From Marinibactrum halimedae (lineage in GTDB: Bacteria > Pseudomonadota > Gammaproteobacteria > Pseudomonadales > Cellvibrionaceae), in assembly GCF_021234875.1 (NCBI RefSeq), contig NZ_JAJQVM010000021.1:1-64000 (forward strand): a DNA stretch of 64,000 nt, read 5' to 3'. Positions 56,969 to 64,000 of this stretch are shown here, in pieces; positions within the stretch are counted from its first letter, which is position 1, and each line of letters opens with the position of its first letter. The notes under the pieces are model-generated. The model was not told the DNA's origin. It searched no databases and saw only the letters and a program-made list of their open reading frames with translations. Position numbers and translations under genes: made by a program.

Positions 56969-58135
56969 TCACGACAATCTATTTTTAAAATCGTCATAGC
57001 CAAAGGTTTTCACCACTTGGGTATGATGGGCGTCGGAGTCCCAAATCGCGAGTGCGGGTAAATTGATACCGTTGAATGTGGTTGTTTTTACCATGGTGTA
57101 GTGGGACATATCTTCAAAGATCAAGCGCTGGCCAACTTTCAATGGCTGCTCAAAACTCCAGTCGCCCATGACATCGCCAGCGAGGCAAGTCATGCCCCCT
57201 AAGCGATACGTATACGCTTTCTCGTTAGGAAGATAACCGCCCGTTATTTCAGGTCGGTAGGGCATTTCCAGTGTGTCGGGCATGTGGCAGGTAGCGGAGG
57301 TATCTAAAATGGCCAATGGCATCGTGTTGTGAGTAATATCTAATACCTCTGCAACCAGCACACCCGTGTGAATCGCAATGGCTTCACCGGGTTCGAGATA
57401 CACCTCAACATCGTATCTTTCCCGAAAATCAATGATGCGTTGAATAAGAGCATCAATATTGTATCCGTCGGCTGTGATGTGGTGGCCGCCACCAAAATTT
57501 ACCCATTTTAATTGAGGAAGAATATCGCCAAACTTTTCTTCTACCGCAGAAAGTGTTCGGTCTAATGGATCGAATCCTTGCTCGCATAATGTATGAAAAT
57601 GTAAACCACTGATGCCTTTTAACTGGCCTCTATCTAATTGATCATTAGGAATTCCTAGGCGAGAGCAGGGAGCACAAGGATCATAAATGGGAACCGTGCC
57701 TTCGGAATGTTCAGGATTAATTCGAAGGCCGAAGTCCAAGCTAGGGCGTGCTTTAAGTGCCTCTTGAATTAACGGTTGGAAACGCTGCCACTGTTGTAAC
57801 GAGTTAAAGACAACATGGTCCGCAAAAGAGAGTACGCTCTCTAACTCTTCTGGTTTGAAGGCTGCTGAAAATACGTGTGTTTCTCCGCCGTAGTAATCAA
57901 ATCCGAGTTTTGCTTCATTGTAACCACTCGCACACGTTCCGCTTAAATACTTTTTATAAAGTGGTGCTAGGTGCCAAAAAGAAAATGCTTTGAGGGCCGC
58001 CAATACTTTAGCGCCGCTGGCCTGTTGAACGTGGTGTAAGACTTTCAAGTTGTTTTCAATGGCGACTTTATCCACCACAAAGCAGGGTGATGGTACAGAA
58101 TGCGGGTCGAAGTGAGTAAACGTATTTTGTGGCAT
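56969..58135 (-). CDS. nspC: carboxynorspermidine/carboxyspermidine decarboxylase
   Basis: PLP enzyme that decarboxylates carboxyspermidine or carboxynorspermidine to the polyamine. The 388 aa have a fold-type III alanine-racemase-like barrel with the PLP lysine Lys49 in VLAALKAFSFW. They also have GGGHHIT, EPGEAIAIHTG and C-terminal DTSATCHMPDTLEMPYRP. It follows the carboxynorspermidine dehydrogenase gene on the same strand, with a terminator-like hairpin between them. Confidence 0.95.
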   Translation of the reverse strand: MPQNTFTHFDPHSVPSPCFVVDKVAIENNLKVLHHVQQASGAKVLAALKAFSFWHLAPLYKKYLSGTCASGYNEAKLGFDYYGGETHVFSAAFKPEELESVLSFADHVVFNSLQQWQRFQPLIQEALKARPSLDFGLRINPEHSEGTVPIYDPCAPCSRLGIPNDQLDRGQLKGISGLHFHTLCEQGFDPLDRTLSAVEEKFGDILPQLKWVNFGGGHHITADGYNIDALIQRIIDFRERYDVEVYLEPGEAIAIHTGVLVAEVLDITHNTMPLAILDTSATCHMPDTLEMPYRPEITGGYLPNEKAYTYRLGGMTCLAGDVMGDWSFEQPLKVGQRLIFEDMSHYTMVKTTTFNGINLPALAIWDSDAHHTQVVKTFGYDDFKNRLS

Positions 58136-58169
58136 GGGGGGATACCGGAGAAAAGCAAATGATAAAAAT

Positions 58170-58202
58170 AGAAAAAGGCTGTTAGTGCTTAACAGCCTTT
58201 TA
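58170..58202 (-). terminator. terminator/attenuator between the dehydrogenase gene and nspC
   Basis: On the minus strand AAAAGGCTGTTA and TAACAGCCTTTT form a stem of ten or more pairs with a short loop, ending in TTTTT. It sits in the 82-bp gap inside an apparent operon, so it may terminate partially and lower nspC expression. Confidence 0.85.
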
Positions 58203-58217
58203 GAGTATGAGAATCCA

Positions 58218-59399
58218 TTAACTTAATTCGATGACTTTCCAGGGCAGTCCGTATTGATTCATGGCTTCCATGAACGGGTCTGGGTCGAATTGTTCCATAT
58301 TCCAGACACCGGGCTTTTGCCATTGCCCTTCGAGTAATAGCTTGGCGCCAATCATGGCCGGTACGCCGGTGGTGTAAGAAATCGCCTGAGATTGCACTTC
58401 GGCGTAACAGGCTTGGTGATCACAAATTTGGTACACATACACTTTGCGTTCTTTGCCGTCTTTCACACCTTTCACAATACACCCAATGCAAGTTTTGCCT
58501 TTGGTGCGTGGCCCAAGCGTAGAAGGTTCGGGTAACAGTTTTTTCAAGAATTGCAGAGGTATGATTTCTTGGCCATTAAACTCAATAGGCTCAATACCCG
58601 TCATGCCCACATTTTCTAATACTTCTAAATGTTTAAGGTAATTGTCTGAAAAGCTCATCCAAAACTGAGCACGCTTTAGCGTTGGGAAGTGTTTGGTTAG
58701 TGACTCTAGTTCTTCATGGTACATGCGATAAATATCGTAAGTCCCCACTTCTTCAGGGCATTCGAACTTTTGCATTTCAGACATAGGCGGTGTGGTAACA
58801 AACTCGCCATTTTCCCAATGGCGGCATTCTGCGGTGACTTCACGAATATTAATTTCTGGATTGAAGTTGGTCGCAAATGGGTGGCCATGGTCACCACCGT
58901 TGACATCAATAATGTCTAACTCATGAATTTCATCAAAGTAATGTTTGGCGAGATACGCCGTAAAAACGTTTGTCGCACCTGGGTCAAAGCCTGAGCCAAG
59001 CAGTGCGGTAAGGCCTGCTTTTTCGAATCTTTCTGCATAGGCCCATTGCCATTTGTATTCAAACTTGGCGGTGTCTTTGGGCTCATAATTAGCGGTATCT
59101 AAGTAATGTACACCTGCCGCTAAACAGGCATCCATGATGGTCAGGTCTTGATAAGGCAGTGCGACATTGATGACCAGCTCAGGTTTTTCGGTTTCTAAAA
59201 ATGCGGTTAATGCAGGAACATCGTCGGCATCAATTTGAGCAGTCTTGATTGGGCGATTCAGTTGAGCGGCAATAGCATCGCATTTTTCTTTTGTACGGCT
59301 GGCTAACACGATTTCCTCAAAGGTGTTTGCCACTTGTGCGCATTTGTGGGTTACCACACCGCCGACGCCACCGGCGCCAATAATCACTACTTTTGCCAT
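58218..59399 (-). CDS. carboxynorspermidine dehydrogenase (CANSDH)
   Basis: Condenses putrescine or diaminopropane with aspartate semialdehyde to carboxyspermidine or carboxynorspermidine, using NADPH. The 393-aa saccharopine-dehydrogenase-fold protein begins with the Rossmann motif AKVVIIGAGGVGGVVTHKC. Family segments follow: LGSGFDPGATNVF, DVNGGDHGHPFATNFNPEINIREV (in halves) and CDHQACY. ATG 59399 is chosen over an upstream frame because AAGGA lies eight bases before it and the Rossmann motif then starts at residue 2. It works with nspC and with putrescine derived from speA. Confidence 0.94.
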   Translation of the reverse strand: MAKVVIIGAGGVGGVVTHKCAQVANTFEEIVLASRTKEKCDAIAAQLNRPIKTAQIDADDVPALTAFLETEKPELVINVALPYQDLTIMDACLAAGVHYLDTANYEPKDTAKFEYKWQWAYAERFEKAGLTALLGSGFDPGATNVFTAYLAKHYFDEIHELDIIDVNGGDHGHPFATNFNPEINIREVTAECRHWENGEFVTTPPMSEMQKFECPEEVGTYDIYRMYHEELESLTKHFPTLKRAQFWMSFSDNYLKHLEVLENVGMTGIEPIEFNGQEIIPLQFLKKLLPEPSTLGPRTKGKTCIGCIVKGVKDGKERKVYVYQICDHQACYAEVQSQAISYTTGVPAMIGAKLLLEGQWQKPGVWNMEQFDPDPFMEAMNQYGLPWKVIELS

Positions 59400-59606
59400 G
59401 TTTTTATCCTTATACCTTTGCGTTTCAAAAAGGCGGTTAATACTGTGTCGCAATGGTGTCTTATTCACCCTAAACATTGCGCCACAGCGATGATTCTATT
59501 TTTGATTGTTGCTTAAATTGGTTTTTACTATTCACCGGTTATGTTCACTCACTATGGTTTTTGAAAATAACGGTGATCAAAAAAATTAGGTTCTTAATTG
59601 TCAAAT

Positions 59607-61523
59607 CTAACGTTCGAAATAGGTATAGCCTTCAAGCCCATCTTTGAATGCTGCTAGGATTTTCTGTCGTTCTTGAATGGTAATACGGCCTTCTTTTACC
59701 GCCGTCTCGGCGGTTTTACGAAAACGAGTAAATAATTCTTTTGTATCGTACTCAACATAGCTGAGAACGTCTGAAATGGTATCGCCATTGAGTTCATGTA
59801 CGTATTCAATGCTGCCGTCGGGTTGAACCCTTACACTGGCGACGTTGGTATCACCGAATAAATTGTGCAGATCACCGAGGGTTTCTTGATACGCGCCGAC
59901 CAAAAACACCCCTAAAAGATATTCTTCGCCACTTTTCAGTGTGTGAAGGGGTAAGGTTTCTTTTGCGCCATCAGGGTGGGCAAATAAATCGAGCTTTCCG
60001 TCACAATCACAGGTCAGATCCGCAATGATGGCTCGTCGAGTGGGCTCTTCCTGTAATCGGTGTATCGGCATAACGGGAAAAACTTGGTTAATGGCCCAGG
60101 CATCAGGTAATGATTGAAAAACACTGAAGTTGGCATAATAAATATCGGCCATTTGCTCTGGAAGGTTTTCCAGTTCCACTGGTAAGCGTTTTTGGCTTGG
60201 GAGTAATTTTACGATTTTTTGCAAAATCGCCAAGCTGACATTTTCTGCATAGGCACGTTGTCGAAGAGAAATATCACCACGACCAAATAAATCCCTTACT
60301 CTATCCCGATAATAAATAGCATCGTTATAACTCTCTTGTAGCGTTAAAGGGCTGACCGATTGATAAGCCGTCCAGATATTGAGAATAGCATCGTTGTCTT
60401 CCTCTTCGGGGGCTTGTGGTTCATGGGTCGGCATAAAACGACTCACATCCAAGATATTGAATAACAATACCGAAGTGTGAGCAACGGTCGCGCGGCCTGA
60501 CTCAGACACTAACACTGGGTGCGGAATATTTAATGGATCGAGGGATTCCTTGACCGTTTCAACAATATCAACGCAGTATTCTTCCTGAGAATAGTTGCGG
60601 CTGTGGCCTTCTGTACTAGAGGAACCATCATAGTCAACGGCTAATCCGCCACCCAAATCAAGATAGCCCAGAGGGGCGCCTTCATTAATCAATTCGACGT
60701 AGTAGCGACAGGCTTCTCGTACACCATCACGAATGTTGCGAATATTGGGGATTTGGGAGCCTAGGTGAAAGTGCACAAGTTTGAGTGCAGAGAGCATGTC
60801 GGCATCGCGTAAGGTGTCCACAATTTGAATCAGTTGTGTCACGGATAAGCCAAAAATGCTGCGATCACCACTGTCTTCTGCCCAGTGGCCGTCGACTTGT
60901 GTGGACAATTTTAAGCGCAGGCCAATATAAGGCTCCACATCGAGTGCTTTGGCTCGTTGAATAATGACAGGGACTTCAGCCGGTGTTTCGACAACAAAAA
61001 AACATTTAAACCCCAGCTTGCGCATTTGTAGGCCGAGGTCGATAAACTCTTCGTCTTTATAGCCGTTACAGATAATCACGCTTTCACGGTTATCGAGCAT
61101 TGACATTGCAATCAATAATTCGGCTTTTGAGCCTGCTTCCAGCCCGTGGTGATACCGATTCCCAAACCGGGCAATTTCAGAAACCACATGGCTTTGTTGA
61201 TTCACCTTAATTGGGAATGCGCCACGATAAGGGGCTTGGTACCCTAACTCACTAATGGCTTTCGCAAAGCTCTCATTCAATGAGGTGATTTGCCCGTCGA
61301 TGAGGTTTTCGATGCGAACCATGACAGGCATTTCCAGGCCCCGTTGTCGTAACCCCTCGCTGATGTCCAATAGCGAAACTTCTCTTATTCCCGCTTCGGT
61401 GGGGAGTTGAACCATAACCTCACCCTGAGATGAGATGGATAGGTAATCAGCGCCCCATTGGTTTAAGCCATAAACCTCTTCTGCGAGCTTGGTAGACCAT
61501 GGAATAAGTGAATCAGTAGTCAA
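59607..61523 (-). CDS. speA: biosynthetic arginine decarboxylase
   Basis: PLP enzyme that makes agmatine from arginine, the entry to putrescine. The 638-aa protein is full length. The PLP lysine is Lys106 in YRGAFPIKVNQ, followed by HGLEAGSKAEL, KLVHFHLGSQIPNIRNI and the active-site Cys in TCDCDGKLD. speB (agmatinase) is not in the window. A 16-bp palindrome lies 30-50 bp upstream of the start. Confidence 0.96.
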   Translation of the reverse strand: MTTDSLIPWSTKLAEEVYGLNQWGADYLSISSQGEVMVQLPTEAGIREVSLLDISEGLRQRGLEMPVMVRIENLIDGQITSLNESFAKAISELGYQAPYRGAFPIKVNQQSHVVSEIARFGNRYHHGLEAGSKAELLIAMSMLDNRESVIICNGYKDEEFIDLGLQMRKLGFKCFFVVETPAEVPVIIQRAKALDVEPYIGLRLKLSTQVDGHWAEDSGDRSIFGLSVTQLIQIVDTLRDADMLSALKLVHFHLGSQIPNIRNIRDGVREACRYYVELINEGAPLGYLDLGGGLAVDYDGSSSTEGHSRNYSQEEYCVDIVETVKESLDPLNIPHPVLVSESGRATVAHTSVLLFNILDVSRFMPTHEPQAPEEEDNDAILNIWTAYQSVSPLTLQESYNDAIYYRDRVRDLFGRGDISLRQRAYAENVSLAILQKIVKLLPSQKRLPVELENLPEQMADIYYANFSVFQSLPDAWAINQVFPVMPIHRLQEEPTRRAIIADLTCDCDGKLDLFAHPDGAKETLPLHTLKSGEEYLLGVFLVGAYQETLGDLHNLFGDTNVASVRVQPDGSIEYVHELNGDTISDVLSYVEYDTKELFTRFRKTAETAVKEGRITIQERQKILAAFKDGLEGYTYFER

Positions 61524-61554
61524 TGATGAATTACCTTTAATTGATCAAGATAAA

Positions 61555-61570
61555 CGATAAGGCCTTATCG
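61555..61570. promoter_or_regulatory. 16-bp perfect palindrome upstream of speA
   Basis: CGATAAGGCCTTATCG is perfectly self-complementary and lies 32-47 bp upstream of the speA start. That placement suits an operator over the promoter or leader, though it could also form an RNA hairpin. Confidence 0.5.
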
Positions 61571-61598
61571 TAGTACGCGTCTGGTAGTACGCGTCTGT
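61571..61598. repeat. 14-bp tandem duplication
   Basis: TAGTACGCGTCTGG at 61571-61584 is followed by TAGTACGCGTCTGT at 61585-61598. It abuts the palindrome upstream of speA. Confidence 0.85.
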
Positions 61599-61859
61599 CT
61601 AGGCATGGCTGTCTGGATTCAGCCCTATGTACACTCTTAAGGCCCTATTAGAAAGGCGCGCAATTTTGCACGCATCTTAGCTCAAATAAAAGGCTTTTTT
61701 CACTGAGTTTATTGGTTGAGTGAATAGGGCACGGCGAGCCGTCAGCCTTGGCGTGTTCAAAGTTTAGCTCTTACTTTTTGGTGAGGTGAATTTCCCGTGC
61801 ATAAACCCTTTTCAGTGTCCAGAATACGGGTTTTGATCAACGAGAGAATGGAGAGCAGC

Positions 61860-62330
61860 ATGGCATTTTGGCTATTTAAGACGGAGCCGAATGAGTACAG
61901 CATTGATAACCTTGCTCAGGAGAAAAGAGGCTATGGTGTGTGGGATGGTATTCGCAATTATCAAGCTCGTAATTTCTTGCGTGATGACGTTGCCAAAGGA
62001 GATCTCGTTTTCATTTACCACAGTGCGTGTAAACCCACGGCAATAGTGGGCATTGCAAAGGTAGTCCGTGCTGCCTATGCAGACCCGGTTCAGTTTCAAG
62101 CGGACAGCCACTATTTTGATCCTAAATCGACGGAGCAGAACCCTCGTTGGTTTTGTGTGGATGTTGCCTATCAATCCCGCTTCTCGTCTCCGGTGACACT
62201 CAGTGAAATAAAGCGGGAACCGATTCTAGAGAGTATGGCACTACTCAAACAGGCCCGCCTATCGGTGTCGCCGGTGACTGAACAAGAGTGGGAAGCGATT
62301 TTGCGCCTGAGTGTTCAGCAGAACGGTTAA
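61860..62330 (+). CDS. EVE-domain protein
   Basis: A 156-aa single-domain protein of the PUA/YTH-related EVE family, which reads modified bases in nucleic acids. The family start AFWLFKTEPNEYSIDNL, GVWDGIRNYQARNFLRDDVAKGDLVFIYHS (in halves) and DPKSTEQNPRWFCVDVAY are diagnostic. ATG 61860 is chosen because GGAGA lies five bases upstream. It is not next to a restriction system here; stand-alone EVE proteins are common in gammaproteobacteria and their role is unclear. Confidence 0.93.
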   Translation: MAFWLFKTEPNEYSIDNLAQEKRGYGVWDGIRNYQARNFLRDDVAKGDLVFIYHSACKPTAIVGIAKVVRAAYADPVQFQADSHYFDPKSTEQNPRWFCVDVAYQSRFSSPVTLSEIKREPILESMALLKQARLSVSPVTEQEWEAILRLSVQQNG

Positions 62331-62350
62331 GCTAGGGGGATGATATTCAC

Positions 62351-62396
62351 TGGACCATCCTTAATCTGGGCCATTCTTAATTTGGGCCATTAGAGC
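62351..62396. repeat. 16-bp tandem near-repeat downstream of the EVE gene
   Basis: Units TGGACCATCCTTAATC at 62351-62366 and TGGGCCATTCTTAATT at 62367-62382, with a partial third, TGGGCCATTAGAGC, at 62383-62396. The TGGGCCAT core also occurs in the repeat at 14970-15029. Confidence 0.75.
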
Positions 62397-62432
62397 CTAG
62401 ATCTTCGTTAATTGGGATCATCACTAAATAAG

Positions 62433-63002
62433 TTAAGAATGGCGATTTAATTCCAGGTCTGTATCCGAAAAGAAATATTTTGACCCCAGCAAACCAAAGC
62501 ATTCTTTAATTTCTCGACTAAATTGTGGCTTGCCGATATACATAACCTCTAAAAAGGGGAGTGGTTGGTCACTGCGTTGTACACGCAAAATTTGACAGGC
62601 TTCTAGCAGTATACGCTGAGCTTTTTCGGCAGAGGGACTGCTCACGGCAATTTGTGTTAAACGTTCTTCCCCATTCGCCATAATGTTACTTAAGCGCTTC
62701 GCATCAACGGAGGATAAGGTGGTGTGTTTACTTTGTTGAACAAAAGCACGATCTGCCAGCCACCCATTGGAGGGGATATAAAAAAACTCGAAGGTATCAC
62801 CAAATTGAGATTCGCCTATGGCAAGTCGATCTTTGAAGTCGGTTTTAGGAACGGACGAACAGGCGGAAGAGAGTAAAGTGGCCAGTGAGAGTACCATTAA
62901 CCCCAATGTGTAACCGATGGTTTGAAAACGATTAAGCCATCGAGGATTGACGGTGCTGCTCTGAGGAGAATGTTTATCGTGCCGTCTTTTTTGAGTGCTC
63001 AT
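62433..63002 (-). CDS. putative lipoprotein, 189 aa
   Basis: Family not recognised. A charged N-terminus is followed by a hydrophobic stretch and a lipobox, LLSSAC (about 43-48), so the mature protein is likely anchored by Cys48. The mature part is soluble, with DTFEFFYIPSNGWLADRAF and VMYIGKPQFSREIKECFGLLG. Because the N-region before the lipobox is long, the true start may be further inside. Confidence 0.75.
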   Translation of the reverse strand: MSTQKRRHDKHSPQSSTVNPRWLNRFQTIGYTLGLMVLSLATLLSSACSSVPKTDFKDRLAIGESQFGDTFEFFYIPSNGWLADRAFVQQSKHTTLSSVDAKRLSNIMANGEERLTQIAVSSPSAEKAQRILLEACQILRVQRSDQPLPFLEVMYIGKPQFSREIKECFGLLGSKYFFSDTDLELNRHS

Positions 63003-63358
63003 TGATTATTTTTCTCTCTTAACGTGGTTTGTTCAGAATGCGGTTATTTTAGAGTAACCGGTAGTGTTTGATTTGCCTTACTTGATGATTTTTGAAAACA
63101 GGTCTCGGCCGGGAGTATGCCGCGCAATGGCATCGTAAAATGTTAGGCTTTTGTGAGGATTGATGCAGGCGGTGGCAGGGATAATCACGATGGTAGAGAT
63201 AGCAACGATCAGTGTCTGGTGATGACATAGTCATTTGATGCAGTTGCTTACTCATTGTCTTACCTGTTAATGGCTGCTTTTGCCTGCGACCTATACCGAT
63301 ATAGAAAGTATTTTTAATATCGCCGGATGAATAGAGGCTAAACGAAACGGGAGTCTTC
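63003..63358. other. intergenic region upstream of msrP
   Basis: 356 bp. A 103-codon minus frame (63049-63360) overlaps the msrP promoter side and has no family resemblance. No distinct regulatory element identified. Confidence 0.45.
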
Positions 63359-64000
63359 ATGTTAATTCGAACTAAATCACATCAAGATTTGACAGAAGCT
63401 GAGGTAACGGATGAATCCGTGTTTCAGAATCGACGCTCGGTGCTAAAACGCATGGGGTTTATTGGTGCTGGAAGCTTATTAGGAGGTGTCCCTGCAGCGA
63501 ATGCCGGTTTGTTGGATTGGCTCTCTGGAGAGGATCAAACAAAGGGCAAGCCTACGGTATCACAGAAAGCATTATCGTATACCGACTCATCACATCGTGT
63601 TGATGAAACCATAACGACAGAACATAAAGCGACTACCCACAATAATTTTTACGAATTTGGCTTATCTAAATCTGACCCCTCACAAAATGCACAGTCGTTT
63701 CAGGTTGACCCTTGGTCATTAACCATTGATGGCGAGGTGGAAAACACTATTACTCTTGGTTATGAGGATTTGTTTTCTTATCCCTTAGAAGAGCGTATCT
63801 ATCGGTTGCGTTGTGTTGAGGCTTGGTCGATGGTGATTCCCTGGGTGGGCTTCCCGTTGGCCGCATTATTGAAAAAAGCTCAACCAACCTCCAAAGCAAA
63901 ATACGTTGCCTTCCAAACGTTGTATGACCCTAAACAAATGATTGGTCAAACCAGCCGCTTTTTAGGCGGTGGTATTCGTTACCCTTACGTAGAAGGATTA
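63359..64000 (+). CDS. msrP: periplasmic methionine sulfoxide reductase catalytic subunit, 5' part
   Basis: Molybdopterin enzyme (formerly YedY) that repairs oxidised methionine in periplasmic proteins. The gene begins at ATG 63359 and runs off the window. The N-terminus has a Tat signal, NRRSVLKRMGFIGAG (24-38). The mature part has the MsrP-like AQSFQVDPWSLTIDGEVE and RLRCVEAWSMVIPW, where the Cys is the molybdenum ligand. The heme partner MsrQ should follow outside the window. It links to moaCDE through its cofactor. Confidence 0.95.
   Translation, partial: MLIRTKSHQDLTEAEVTDESVFQNRRSVLKRMGFIGAGSLLGGVPAANAGLLDWLSGEDQTKGKPTVSQKALSYTDSSHRVDETITTEHKATTHNNFYEFGLSKSDPSQNAQSFQVDPWSLTIDGEVENTITLGYEDLFSYPLEERIYRLRCVEAWSMVIPWVGFPLAALLKKAQPTSKAKYVAFQTLYDPKQMIGQTSRFLGGGIRYPYVEGL

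Larger units (their letters stand above)
61524..61859. other. divergent region speA/EVE-domain gene
   Basis: Contains the 16-bp palindrome at 61555-61570 and a 14-bp tandem repeat at 61571-61598; the rest is AT-rich with no gene. Confidence 0.5.

Noticed and set aside
63049-63360. 103-codon minus frame opposite the msrP promoter
   Set aside because: No family resemblance; it starts exactly at the msrP start on the other strand.

Overview
The window is one contiguous piece of a gammaproteobacterial chromosome of moderate GC with AT-rich intergenic stretches. The protein families point to a free-living marine member of the Cellvibrionales, Oceanospirillales or Alteromonadales type: a large TonB-dependent receptor paired with a flavin halogenase, a sodium/proline symporter, an intracellular polyhydroxybutyrate depolymerase, an AlgP-like histone-H1-type protein and the carboxyspermidine route to polyamines. 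Genus cannot be called from sequence alone. I see no rRNA, tRNA, CRISPR array, integrase or intact insertion sequence.

Layout. 1-5.3 kb: tail of an unknown gene, then a tryptophan-halogenase-like enzyme and a TonB-dependent receptor, both on the minus strand and separated by a strong terminator. 5.7-9.6 kb: prpB-prpC-prpD, the 2-methylcitrate cycle for propionate. 9.9-15.1 kb: a periplasmic binding protein with a hybrid histidine kinase, converging on a second solute-binding-like protein. 15.4-21.0 kb: ppsA and its regulator ppsR in divergent orientation, an M17 leucyl aminopeptidase and an unknown protein. 21.0-22.7 kb: a 1.7-kb AT-rich gap. 22.7-25.3 kb: moaC, moaD, moaE and two small proteins. 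25.4-30.2 kb: putP, ald divergent from lrp, rlmB. 30.6-32.4 kb: a muramidase and an AsmA-like protein. 32.5-35.9 kb: a tightly coupled operon of an HDOD protein, an SthA-like flavoprotein with a degraded second nucleotide motif, and a diguanylate cyclase. 36.5-45.3 kb: a chalcone-isomerase-like/TonB fusion, a cyclic-nucleotide-binding protein, an RND efflux pair, a PilZ protein and an unknown exported protein. 45.5-51.5 kb: the H1-like protein, a 1.3-kb gap, an unknown protein, dinB, a GIY-YIG-like protein with a long basic tail, and a solitary exbD. 51.6-56.4 kb: phaZ and pntAB. 57.0-61.5 kb: nspC, carboxynorspermidine dehydrogenase and speA (polyamines). 61.9-64.0 kb: EVE-domain protein, a lipoprotein and the start of msrP.

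Links between genes. Propionate use (prp), gluconeogenesis (ppsA/ppsR), alanine and proline catabolism (ald, putP, lrp), polymer reserve use (phaZ) and NADPH supply (pntAB) suit an oligotroph living on mixed small carbon sources. The moa genes make the molybdenum cofactor that MsrP needs. c-di-GMP appears in the GGDEF and PilZ genes, with the HDOD operon as a possible redox-linked input.

The most unusual sequence-level signal is the frequency of short tandem duplications (about 12-36 bp, 2-6 copies) in promoters, in intergenic spacers and in coding termini. They occur at a dozen separate places. The most interesting gene-level candidate is the HDOD / SthA-like / GGDEF operon.
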